Positions 20,957 to 32,186 of a stretch of DNA of 64,000 nt are shown in pieces. The notes under the pieces were generated by a model that was not told the DNA's origin, did not search any database, and saw only the letters and a list, made by a program, of their open reading frames with translations. Source of the stretch: Schizophyllum amplum (taxonomy: Eukaryota; Basidiomycota; Agaricomycetes; Agaricales; Schizophyllaceae); contig VDMD01000016.1 of NCBI GenBank assembly GCA_007026445.1, positions 496,001 to 560,000 of the forward strand. Direction: 5' to 3'. The stretch's first letter is position 1; each line of letters starts with the position of its first letter. The translations under genes were made by a program, and so were the position numbers.

Positions 20957-23119
20957 ATGGGCGCGCTCGCCAATGCTGCTCTCAAGATCGTTGTGGCTGC
21001 AGTGGTGAGTCTCGCCGTGTTCAAGATATAGAGCGATCGGCTGACATTGCTGCAGGCCAGCCACTACGCCATTTTCAAGCGCCTGGAGCCGGACGCGCCC
21101 CGCTTCTTCGCCCTCGTCACCGGAGGGAACGTTGTGCTTTTAACGTATCTGTCCACCTCGGGCTCAGGCGTCCTGAGCGTGCTAGGCTCTGCCGTCGCAA
21201 TCAACATACTTTACTTTGCGACTCTTTGCACCTCCGTCGCCGTCTATCGTCTCTCGCCCTTCCACCCACTTTCCAAATATCCTGGGCCGCGCTCGCGAAG
21301 ATATCAAAGTGGTACATCGCGTACTTCATAGCCAAGGGAGAGAGACATCTTCTGCTCAAGGGGTGAGTCCTCGTGCGCTCATCGCTTAAAGGTACATATC
21401 CTCATGTTCATCGAAGACTTCATGCTCGCTATGGCCCTTGGCTCAGGATCGGCCCGAACGAGCTCTCCGTGAATCTCCCAGCCGCGATCCGCCCTATCTG
21501 CTCGCAGATGTATCGTGGGCCATCATATCAAGGTGCCCCCTCCGACGGAGATTCGCTCATGACTTGCACGACAAGGGAGAGATACTCGGAGCGACTGCCT
21601 GTACGTGCTGAGTTTGAAATATGTGCACCATCTAATCGTTCCATAGGCGTGGAACAGGGCCTTCGCAGGGGAAAACATCAGGCGTTTCCGCCCTTTGGCT
21701 GAGGCGCGTACTGCACAGCTTCTGGGCATCCTCTCCCGGAAAAGTGAGGAGGGCACTCAGCTTGACCTATCACATTGGATCTCTATGTGGGGCATGTAAG
21801 TTTCTTCGGCGACTGCTAAATCTTGCGCTGTTCTGATTTACCTGCCAGTGATATCATGGGCGATATGTCATTCTCTGGAGGGTTTGAGAAGCTGACAGCC
21901 GGCAAGGACGAGGAAGGCTGGACCGACGTCGTACGTCCTTGCGCCCGTTGTTGCCAGTTCCATGATGCTCACATTTGCAGATCCTGATGGGTGTGCTTGC
22001 CGTTGGAGGTAAGCGACTTCCCGTGGCAACCTGAATTTCGTCTAACATGAGCGCAGTTCTTGGTCAAGTCCCCTACATGCGCGACATACTACGCTTGGCT
22101 CCAACGCCAGGACCTATCGCCGCGTTCCAACGCGTAAGTTGTTCTCAGGTGCTCGTGCTTGACCTCACATTGATCCTCAAACAGCTGACAGCCAAGAAAG
22201 TTGAGGAAACGCGTAGCAGACAAAAGGGCGTACACCCGGACATCCTCAGTATCCTCGTACGTACGCCTCTCGGCCCTCTTCATACCCCACTGATGTCTCG
22301 GCTGCTAGCAACACACAGAGCCGGACGAATACAAGATCACTGAGGCCGAAGCCGCCTCTGACGCGGCCTTTCTCATCGTCGCTGGCTGGGACACGGTCAG
22401 CCAGTGCGCGACTGCGTTTTTCCGTTATGTTATCGCCGACCGCCGTGTGTTTGCGCTCCTGCGCGCTGAAATTGTGGACGCGTTCAGCGATCTCGATGTG
22501 GACTACGACACGCTGATGCACCTGCCATATCTCGATGCGTGCGTACAAGAAGCTCTGCGAATGGTCCCGCCTGTTGCAGCAGGGCCTCCGAGAACCAGCG
22601 GTGAGGCCGATTACACGATTTTGGGCAATCACATACCGGCAAAGACCGTGGTGGCGTGTCCGATATATACCCTGCATCATAGTGGTGAGAGGTTTGCCTG
22701 GCGTTCTTTTGAATGAAGCTAATTTTGTTCAGCGGAGAATTTTCGGAGCCAGATAAGTTCATGCCCGAGCGCTGGCTAAGGGAACGACCTGGGTTTGTGC
22801 ATAATCCGGAGGCGTTCATCCCGTTCTCGAGCGGAATTGGGGTTTGCTTGGGCAAACCGGTGGCGTTGTACAACATGAAGTCAGAGTCTTCACCGCGTTG
22901 CTTTACGGCACTGACGGCTGTGCTCACAGAATGCTCGCTGCGAGCATCATACGCACGTTTGATATTGATTTCGCGGAGGGCTTCAGTGTCGAGAACTTCG
23001 ACAAGTCGTACAAGGTGGGTTGAGTCTACCTTGGCTAACGTTGATTGACCCATCTGTAGGAACACAACCTTTGGCGACATGGACCCCTCATGGTGCGCCT
23101 GCGCGCACGCAAGGGGTAG
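20957..23119 (+). CDS. cytochrome P450 (type B, first copy), two apparent frameshifts
   Basis: The short first exon MGALANAALKIVVAAV is followed by a long hydrophobic N-terminus (ALVTGGNVVLLTYLST, then SAVAINILYFATLCTSVAVY) before HPLSKYPGP, an arrangement reminiscent of the 'high nitrogen upregulated' P450s of basidiomycetes. Key motifs: I-helix LIVAGWDTVSQ (AGxDT), K-helix EALR, PERW, and the haem loop FSSGIGVCLGK with the Cys ligand. It ends LWRHGPLMVRLRARKG. More than ten introns of about 50-60 bases. Alignment with the third P450 shows one missing base after PGP near 21293 and one in a run of T near 22740 (between AENF and SEPDKF). It lies 387 bases downstream of the first P450, same strand. 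Confidence 0.72.
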
Positions 23120-23952
23120 GTGTCATCTCAATTATTTGTGGCCCCAAAATCAGTGTTTTCTATACCTTTCGAATGCCTCTCCCTGTAACTGTATTGTCGC
23201 CCTGAAATCCAACTGTATCTATTCTCCCAACAAGCTCTCATACATGTGGTCTGTGGCTCTTCTCCCTCTCACGGCAAAGTCATCGATCTGCTCTGGACAA
23301 TAGTAGGTTTCGCATCATTTCTCAGTTGAGCTATGATTTGCTGATGTGGATCAGGCGCAGGCGAGTCAAGGCGAAGCCATCGGAGCAGTTGGGAATTCAA
23401 CTTCCCTCCGGGCGCGAAGAACGCCCAGGGACACAACAACGGTGGCGCTGTGCATGAAGATCCGTATGGGACATCGACCAAAATGCTCTGTGTGTGTTCT
23501 CCTGCCATCATCAAAGATGAGCTTCTCGCTACTTTTATCGGAGCGTTGCAAGCTCAACACTTCAAAGCCTGTCAACAGAGAGCCTGATGTCAACTGAGGT
23601 CTTAAAGCTGGCAGATTGTCTATAGCCACTGATCCCCTCTTGATGTGGTGTGCTCGAGACGGTCGCACAGCCGTTGACTCCATCGTCGCTCATCATACCA
23701 TCCTATGATCATGTCGGAAGTGAGCTAGTGGCCCAGCTCACCGTTTACTCGCACAACTGACGCGAGCTTCGTAAGATTACATGCTCTGCTGGCCAAAGAT
23801 GCGACTGCCGAGCCACTGATTTGTGTATGCGGACAAGATGCAACGCTCCTCAGCGCACTGCTTGAGGACTACTTCTCAGAAGCCTTCAGGCCTCTATATG
23901 AAGACAGCCTGCCAACAGCGCAGATACACTCACTCCCACGACGTCTGTCATT

Positions 23953-26349
23953 ATGTACTCCCTGATTTTAGTTGCTATCGGGCTGGCGTTGGTAAGCGAT
24001 ACTGTGTTTTGGTGTACTCTCCCCAGCTGATTCCAATTTCAGATAACGCACGCTGTTTTCCGATGGATGGAACCGTCAGCCCTCCTCGTCATAGCCAACG
24101 CTGCCATGACTTTCCTCGCAGTCGCAGTGCACGCAATTGCCTTCAGTGAAACCGCGCTATTTGTGGCGCTGCTTCGGGCTGTTGTCCTCAACACGGTGTT
24201 CTTCGCTTCATTGGTGGCGTCCATCGCAGTCTACCGCCTCTCGCCATGGCATCCTTTGGCTAGGTTTCCCGGGCCGGCGTGGGCAGCCATGTCGAAATGG
24301 TGGATGGTACACTGCATTCTAATCAAGGGTGGCCGACACCTGGAGATGCAAAGGTTAGCTTCCTACCTGGCTATATGGCAACATCCGAGTTTTTACAAAC
24401 GGTGCAGGGCTCATCGCCAGTATGGCACCTGGGTACGCTTAGGTATGTCAAAAGGCCTGAGGTATGTCTTGATATTCACTGATGATATCGCACAGGTCCG
24501 AACGAGCTGTCTGTAAACGACCCTACCGCGATTGCGCCGATTTACACGCAACTAAATCGATCGAACTTCCACAAAGGTATGCTGACCCATTATTTCTCTT
24601 TTCCCTCATAGCTAATCACCGGTCAGGCGCGCCTGCTAAGGCTGACACGATGATCACCGTCATCGATCGGCAGCGTCATGCTGAACGTCGTCGCGTACGC
24701 TTTTCTGCACAGAGTATCCACCTTATGCCGCTGAAAATGCTCTTAGACGTGGACAACGGCGCTGTCTACGAAAGCGAATGAAATATATGGCATATACGCG
24801 AAGGTAAGACATTTGGAGTGTTCTATGACTCGCTTGCTAATGCCACTGCAGAGGCGCTTGGCTGAGCTACTTCATCACATCGACCGGAGCCGGTCAAAGG
24901 ATGCCCCTGTCGATATCGATCGCTGGGTCAATTTATTCTTTGTGTGAGCTCCTTTAGACGTCGTCTTTGCCACGGCTAATCGTTATATTCCAGGGACTTG
25001 GCTGGCGATATCGGGTTTTCCGGGGGATTCGAGACCATGAAGGACGGGCACGACAAGGATGGGTGGATGGAAATGGCAAGTCAGCATGAAAACGAGTAGG
25101 AGGCCAAACTCATGGATTACTTTTCAGTTGGGAATGGGTGTCCGATTTGTGACTGGTACGTGCAGACTTGTCACTGAGGGTCGATTCCGGCTAATGTTGT
25201 CTATCAGCGATGGGGCAGGTCCCGTGGATGAGGGACATCCTCCAACTGTTGCCCCAGAGAGGACCCATCGAAACTTTCCACTCTGTATGTCTGTCGCTCC
25301 GGGCTTGCCGTGTCATTGATCTCCCTCATCTGCAGTTTGTTGAGGCAAAGGTTCGTCAAATCAGAGAGGAGCACAAGACGAAGTCGATGCGAGTTGACAT
25401 CATGGGCACCCTGGTCAGTACGAATTCAGCGATGGTCGGGCGCGCGGTGCTAACTAGTGCTCACAGCTCGACGAGTCCGCGGGAGCGGCGCGACTCTCAA
25501 CGGATGAGGCTGTCGCTGATGCGGGTCTTATCATTGTTGGCGCAACCGACACGAGCGTACAGACTGTGCTGACAGCTTTGCGCTTCCTTGCGGCAGACCC
25601 GTATCGCCTTCGGAAGCTTCAACGCGAGGTCGACACCGTCTTTGGTACAGAGCATGACGACGAGATAGCCGTCAATATCTCGGAGCTTCTGAAGCTCCCA
25701 TACCTCAACGCGTGCATCAACGAGTCTTTCCGTATTCTCCCTCCCGGACCGGCTGGTGGGCCTCCTTTCTGCTTATGATTGGCGGCGTCACTGACTTACT
25801 TATAGGGCCGGCACGAGTGACTGGTCCAGAAGGTGCTGTCATCCTTGGCCGATGGATCCCACCTCACACAACTATACATGTCCCGGTCTACACTATGCAC
25901 CGAGACCCTGCAAACTTCGGTCCGCTTGCAGAGCTCTATATACCGGAGCGCTGGCTTTCGGAGGCGGAGCAGACGGAAATGATTACGGCAACTGATGACC
26001 CGTGCCTCACCCTGAGTGCGCTGACACCCTGTAACCGTCAGGCTTTTATGCCTTTCAGTGCGGGATATGCGAACTGCGTCGGGCGCGCATTGGGGCTGCA
26101 GAACGTAAAGTAAGTAGAGTCAAAAGGAACGCGATATAGATGCTCACTACAGCGCGCAGGCTAACACTGGCTTCCATCGCACATCGATTTGCGATGTCGT
26201 CAGAGAGGGGTTTCGATCCGGCGATGTACGATGCATCTTATAGGGCAAGATTGTGGCATTCATATTTTTTTCTTTGCACTGATCAATCGTTGTAGGAGTA
26301 CGGCTTGTGGACACATGATCCTCTGAGGCTACAACTCAGCTCACGCTGA
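23953..26349 (+). CDS. cytochrome P450 (type B, second copy), intact
   Basis: The first exon MYSLILVAIGLAL splices (GTAAGC ... TTTCAG) to ITHAVFRWMEPSALLV and a hydrophobic N-terminus, then HPLARFPGPAWAAMSKW. Middle exons give GTWVRLG, PNELSVNDPTAIAPIY, TWTTALSTKANEIYG, GDIGFSGGFETMKDG and GQVPWMRDILQLLPQ. The I-helix reads IIVGATDTSVQT, the K-helix ESFR, then YIPERWL and the haem loop FSAGYANCVGRA with Cys ligand. The last exon (from 26296) encodes EYGLWTHDPLRLQLSSR. I traced every junction in frame and found no break, in contrast to its sister at 20957. Probable microsomal monooxygenase; substrate unknown. Confidence 0.8.
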
Positions 26350-27327
26350 GCTCTGACGCTCTTGCGTGCATACGTTGTTTAGTCACCAGTGACTGAACGA
26401 GGATTCTCTAGAGTCACGTTCAAAATACGAATTGTTTTCTTAATGTATTTATTGAACGCCACATAATAAGACCCTTGTTGCATGGTCAATCGTACGGGAA
26501 ACCATGTATCTTAAGGCTCGAGTGTACTCATAACCGAACCCGACCATTGACGGACAGGTAGACGTATCAGATCAAAGGTCCAGGGCACACATGAACCGTT
26601 AGAATATTACCTTTCAGTGCAGAATGCGCCAGACAAGATGCAGCAGCACCGAGGATGCTGACGGCTGGCGAGCTCTCCAGCAGTAGACGCGTGTGGGCGC
26701 CGTATCGGCATTTGCCGGCATTTTTTGATCAATTTGCGAGTTGACGAGTCTCCCTGGAGTCTCCTCGACCCACCTTGTACTCGAAGTTCACCTCCGAGTC
26801 ATCTGCATCACTTTCTGCGCTCTTGACAAGCTTCTACTCTGAGCCCTCAAAATACACCATCTACAGATTATCGCGAGGCAGCACAGCGGCGGAGACCTCG
26901 TAAAGCCGGCCAATATATCAGCGCAGTTGCGCCCTTGCCGTGTCAGTACTTACAACCCGCAACTTGCTTCTGCGATGCTGGCGCTGGAAATTGCATGTAT
27001 CCTGCGGGATCCCTTGATGTGCATTGAGCCACTCAGCCTATCATCGAACTTGACGAGGACACCGGCCTCGGGACCTCGTCACTGGCCAGCAAGATTTTTG
27101 GCATAGCTGCAGTGATCAGTGATCATGATGATCCTTTCAGACTCAGTCGAATAGCTTGTGGGCGGGAGTCTGAAGCACTGCTGACATGTTGGTTGATCTA
27201 CACTGCATAGGAAACATCGCAAGCTGATTGGAGCCTTGACAGCTGCGATCCGTCTGCACCTCGCCTTCGACGGCATCTGCTTCATAGTAATTTGAGGCTA
27301 TTGTCTTGCGGTACGTGAGTCCTACAT
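26350..27327. other. gene-free spacer inside the P450 cluster
   Basis: Nearly 1 kb between the third and fourth P450. Both strands were read for P450 motifs (ExxR, haem loop) and none was found, so I see no remnant of a fifth gene. It is somewhat AT-richer than the coding neighbours. Together with 23120-23952 (also empty) it gives the B-B-A part of the cluster wider spacing than the first two genes. Confidence 0.4.
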
Positions 27328-29425
27328 ATGGGCGAGTTGCAGGCGCAGTTGCAACGTACGATGGTTTCTCTCGTTTCTTTGCTGTTGCTGGGTACACTGG
27401 GCCTCTGCGCTGCTATCCGCGTCGCACTACATGTCTTCAACCGCCGGTCTCGAACATTGGGACCGGACCTCACTCATATCCCAGCGATAGGGAATACGGG
27501 CGTATTTACCTCGTGGATTAGTGCTTTCCAGTGCCTGCTGCATACCGATAGCTTCCTGCAAGAGGGATACGACAAGGTGCGTCCGCTGTCGTCACTGCAC
27601 GTCCAATTCACGGCCGTACTCAATGGATAATCGCATTCAGTACAAAGGACGCTGCTTCCGCGTCCCTGAGCTGACGCGCTGGATCGTTATCCTTAGTGGC
27701 GACCTCATCCCTGAGTATGTCAAGCTTCCGGAGAGCACAGTTAGTCTCGGCGACGCGGTCAAAGAGGTATGCGTTTATACATCCTCCTGCATCAAAAACT
27801 CTGACATCGGCGTAGCTCCTGCAGACCGAATACACCATGGGCAAAACAGCAGTGTACGTACTTTTACTTGCCACCGCCTAAAGCGGGCCTTGCTGAGGCG
27901 CGCTATCATAGGACCAATGCATACCATATTCCCCTCTTTCGCAAGATAACGCGTAATTTGGACGACTATTTTCCTCAACTGCGCCACGAAACGGCGCGAC
28001 TTCTCGATAATCATCTTCGTGGGGATGCAGTTGGGCGTGCGTGGTACCATACACTACGCTTCCAAAATGTTTTGCTCACTAAACTCAGCAGAATGGAAAC
28101 CTGTGGTCGTATCGGACATGATGTTCGATGTCATTTGCCGTGCTACCAACACGGTCTACGTCGGGTCAAAAATGGGTACGTCGAGTCACTGTCTGTCTTC
28201 TGTAACCTCTGAGATCTAGCTCGATACAGCCAGCAACGACGAATACGTCCATACATGCATCGGGTACTCGAATGAAGTTGCCAAGATTACCGCGGTCGCG
28301 AACCTTCTGCCTTCCTTCCTGCAATCGTAAGTCCTTCGTCATGATTTTCTGCGCTTTCGCGCTATTGCTGACGGGTCTCTTCCTCAATAGCTTGATTCTG
28401 CCGTTCTTCAGCGTCAATCACTATGTGAGGAAGGCTACCCATATCCTCAGACCGTTGATAGAAGAGCGTCAAGGAGGCCGACACGATCTCTCGGCGAAGT
28501 TTGGACGGGACGAACAATACGTGCGTATCCAACACCTTTCATCCGCGACTTCATCTCAATACCACCTCAGGATGACTTCCTGCAGTGGGCTGTGAGTAAA
28601 GCAGCGGAACAAGACGAATACGAGCGCGATCCGGTCACCCTTACGCGCCGAATCCTTTTGTCAAACTTCGTAACGCTGCATACCACTACCATGGTGCGTC
28701 TGAATTGGATGATTTTGACCATCTCTGACCCAACCGCAGACGTTCCTGCACGCCCTCCTCCACGTCGCCGCTAACCAGCGCTATGTGAGCATCCTCCGCG
28801 AAGAAGTGTCCGCCGTGATCGCAGAGCATGGCTGGACGAAGGAGGCCGTCGACAAGATGTACTTCATGGACAGCCTGTTCAAGGAGGTTCAACGGTTCGA
28901 CGGGCTCGGCTGTCGTGAGTTGAATTTTCACCCCAGGCTCACTCGCCTTGCTCACATCCTTGCTCGCGTCCCTCAGTCACGCTCACCCGGAAAGCACGAG
29001 AGACCTTCCAGTTCTCGGACGGGACTGTCGTACCTAAGGGCGCATTCCTGGCCGTCGCACGCTCCGCGACCCAGCTCGACGACGCGAACCACGCGAACGC
29101 CGGCGTCTTCGATCCCTGGCGCTTCGCCACCGCCGCCAATGGGAGGGCGAGCGGCCTGCGCGAGCCGCGCGATGATCTCACACACGCGGACCCGACGAGC
29201 CTGGGCTTCGGGCTTGGGCGCACGGCGTGTCCGGGGCGGTTCTTCGCGGCGACGCTAATGAAGATGATGCTCGCGCATATGGTGTTTGATTACGACCTGG
29301 CGTTCGACCCCAAAAAGGCTCGAGTCGGGGAGGAGAGCGCGCGGCCGATTAACAAGTGGTTTTCCGGTCATTGTATACCTGATCCTGCGGCGAAGGTATA
29401 TTTCCGGAAGAGAGTGCCTGTGTAG
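27328..29425 (+). CDS. cytochrome P450 (type A, second copy), intact
   Basis: Starts MGELQAQLQRTMVSLVSLLL with a membrane anchor. It then has QYKGRCFRVPELTRWIVILS, AYHIPLFRKITRNLDDYFP, ATNTVYVGSKM, HTCIGYSNEVAKITAVANL and NHYVRKATHILRPLIEERQ. The K-helix is FKEVQRF (ExxR), followed by FQFSDGTVVPKGAFLAVA, the haem loop FGLGRTACPGRFF with Cys ligand, and PINKWFSGHCIPDPAAK. All exon joins are in frame. It is the sister of the gene at 18568 and shares the unusual absence of AGxDT in the I-helix (FVTLHTTTM). It converges with the quinone oxidoreductase; only 99 bases separate the two stops. Confidence 0.8.
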
Positions 29426-29524
29426 CTCGCCACTCAGTACTGCGTCTAGTGAAATCTTCGCTTGACAAGAGACGCGTCGATGGATTACAGTACAGTATTT
29501 ATATTTGTGGCACATCTGGTTCCT

Positions 29525-30920
29525 CTATGCAATTTTGATCAACAGCTTCCCCGTCGTCTGCCCCGTAGTCAGATCTGTCTGCGCATCCCGCACGCCCTGC
29601 GCCGTGAACGGGTACTCCTTGAAGATGTTGATCTTGAGCACGCCCTTTTCGACGTACTCCCACACCTTGCTGGTGTAGTGGTGCTTCTCGTCGAGGGTGT
29701 AGACGTAGTTGTTCATGCTACGGATGGTGAGGATAGATCAGTTAGTGGATCGAAGATGGGGTGAGGAGGGACTCACGTAGGGCGAAGCAGCTTGATGTTC
29801 TTCGATGCAAGACGCAGAGGGGAGATTGGCGGGATGGCGCCTGAAGATGGCGTCAGCCGGGTCGTCTGAGCAGACAGATGGTAACATACCGGATGCATTC
29901 CCTACGCCGACAAGAGTGCCCTTCCTCCTCAGCGCGGCGAGCGACGTCTCGAAGCTATAGTACGCATAAGTCTCGTGCTCTCGAGGAATCGTGCCGAGAC
30001 TCACGTATCCTTCCCGACTCCATCAAACACGGCATGCACGCCCTCGCCGTTCGTGAGTTCCATAACCCGCTTGAGCGTGTCCTCGCTCTTGTACAAAATC
30101 ATATGATCTGCACCATGCTCCTTCGCCAGCGCCGCCTTCGCCGCAGTCGAAGTCGTGCCGATGACGGTCGCGCCGAGGTGCTTGCAAAGCTGGACGAGGA
30201 GCAGACCGAGGCCGCCCGCGGCGGTATGTATCAGGATCGTGTCACCTTTCTGCACCGCGTACGCCTCGTGGGCGAAGGTGACGGCGGTGAGGGATTGCAG
30301 CAGGGCGGCTGCTGCAATGCGTGAGTCTACATTCGCGGACACGGGATACGCGGCGGTCCAGGGGATGGAGGTGTAGGTCGCGTGCGCGCCAAGGGAGTCC
30401 TGAGGATGGTTGGTGAGCTGTGGGAGAGGGAAGGGTGAAGGTGGGTCTTACGGTTCCGACTTTGCCGCCGACTGTGTAGCCGAAGCGCTTGAAGGCGGGA
30501 TCGTTGAGGATCTTTTCGTCTGTGGGTAGCTGGACGATGGTCCCTACGGCTTCCTTGCCGATGGGAGCGGGGAAGGACTTGAGAGGGTACAGGCCTTGCC
30601 TGGTAGGGGGACGGAAATGTGAGCAGATGTTTAGGAACGGAAATAAGGCAACGTACCGGAAGTAGGTGTCAATGAAGTTCACGCCACCGTACTCAACCTG
30701 GGTAACTTTGTCAGAGCGATCGACGTGGCGCGTCTGGGGGGAACACACCTTGATGACGATGTGGTCCGCCTCGACCTTGGGGAATGGCAGTGTCATCTTC
30801 TCCAGGAGCTCGATGCCCCCCGTCTGCACATCGCTGTCAGTCACGGCCGCGGGCCTGTGTATCGCGCCATCATCATGCCTTGGGGATGGCGATCGTCTCG
30901 ATGGATTCGGGGAGCGTCAT
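29525..30920 (-). CDS. NADPH:quinone oxidoreductase (zeta-crystallin-like, MDR family)
   Basis: Medium-chain dehydrogenase/reductase without zinc ligands. Segments in order: IETIAIPK, TGGIELLEKMTLPFPKVEA, YGGVNFIDTYFR, QGLYPLKSFPAPIGKEAVG, the Rossmann loop AAGGLGLLLVQLCKHLGAT, DGVGKDT, FETSLAALRRKGTLVGVG, and a C-terminal KVWEYVEKGVLKINIF ending GKLLIKIA. It presumably reduces quinones with NADPH in the cytosol. Exon 1 (ATG at 30918-30920) reaches IPK and joins TGGIELLEK only if the first intron (about 55 bases) uses a GC donor (AAG|GCATGA ... GTGCAG). All other introns look GT-AG. No frameshift detected. Confidence 0.85.
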
Positions 30921-31459
30921 GTTGGTCGAGCGGTGGATGTAGCGCGTGTAGCTAGGTGGGCAGCGGTGATAAAGCAGAGGAAATCCTTTTCTTAAGGGAA
31001 GTGTGCGCCTGAGTAAGCTCATGGAACTGCTGACAAGTGGGAGGCCGGATGGCGAGCTTTGGCGCGAAGACCGGGCCGACAGTCCGGGTGGAAGCAGTTC
31101 AGTGTAGACCAGGTGTAGGTAGACTGTGTAGCGACTGCGTGTCCGCGACGGTCGATACGGAAAGGAAGGGAATTCCCACGGTCACGAACTGCAACAACGT
31201 CGATACGAAGAACAGAGGGAAACACTGTAGGGAATTCTAAGGAATGTAGGTACTTCGAGCCTCGTATATATACTGGTCTGCTTGATAAGCAGACCTCAGA
31301 GATACTGGTGAGCTGAGTAAGTGCTGACTGAGCAGACAGCATAGAAAAGAGCGGCCGTTACCGGTAACGGCAAAGTCCCAAGAGCGGGGGCCTGGGCGCG
31401 CGCGTCACATTCAGCTTGAGCTTCGTTCGACCAGGCTTCGACCACCATTTGCCATTGGC

Positions 31460-32124
31460 ATGTCACAGGAAGACATTGACACGCTCTCGCGCGAGCTGAA
31501 GGGTCTCGTCCTCCACTATCTCGAGCTTACGCGCCATACGAGCCCTTGGTCGTTTAGACTGGGGGCGTCTGATATTTGGACATTCTGTGGGATATCTTGC
31601 TAGGTCAGCGTCTATTCGCCCGATGAAGAGCAAGGATTCCATGATATCCGCGGCGCTGAAGCTGTACGATATGTCGAGGGTTTTCATTTTGCGTCAGTGC
31701 TGTTACCTGTAGACAGCCAGGTCTCCAATGCGTTTGTGGCCAGCCATTGACAATCCTGCGCACTTGACTACCGATCACATCAGCTGGGAGAACTCGATCT
31801 GTTCTGTGTGCTGGGAGTCAAAAACAGTAGCAATGACAGTACAGAAGGGAGACAGTCATTCGGTGATGGTCGTACACGAAATTCAACCATCACGTGGGAG
31901 GCTACTCACTATTTACCGTTGTTGTTCGGGATCATCCGGTTACGTGATGCGCGTACGCCGGTGCGTCTGGCGCTGCAGAGCACGTCACTTGGGCTATTCG
32001 TCTGCGCCGTTTCTTTATTCTCTACCACGTTCTTGAAGCCATTCGTGACGAGGACATATTCGGGGGCGCAAGATCGCACGCGGCGACAGATTTTGAGAGG
32101 AGCAAGGGCTGTATCAGATCGCTA
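31460..32124 (+). pseudogene. possible Vma22/CCDC115-like gene or its remnant
   Basis: The stretch opens MSQEDIDTLSRELKGLVLHY, which resembles the start of fungal CCDC115/Vma22-like proteins (V-ATPase assembly factors in the ER). Near 31860-31960 it reads GRQSFGDGRTRNSTITWEA and then LFGIIRLRDARTPVRLALQS, which could match the C-terminal DPLRWFGIL..LR.AQ region of that family in diverged form. The middle part, where this family has a conserved YGQDYYDERM motif, is only hinted at (RMKSKD near 31622) in another frame, and stops interrupt every simple exon model. The call is therefore tentative: a fast-diverging gene, a relic, or a chance resemblance. Confidence 0.25.
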
Positions 32125-32186
32125 GCGCCTGAGGTGCGTGCACAGTGTCGGCGCAACGAGCGCAGAGACTGACGCGTCGTCGCAGG

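Noticed and set aside
18568..30920. A complete secondary-metabolite gene cluster
   Set aside because: Only P450s and a neighbouring oxidoreductase are present; no terpene synthase, polyketide or peptide synthetase, transporter or pathway regulator was found in the window.
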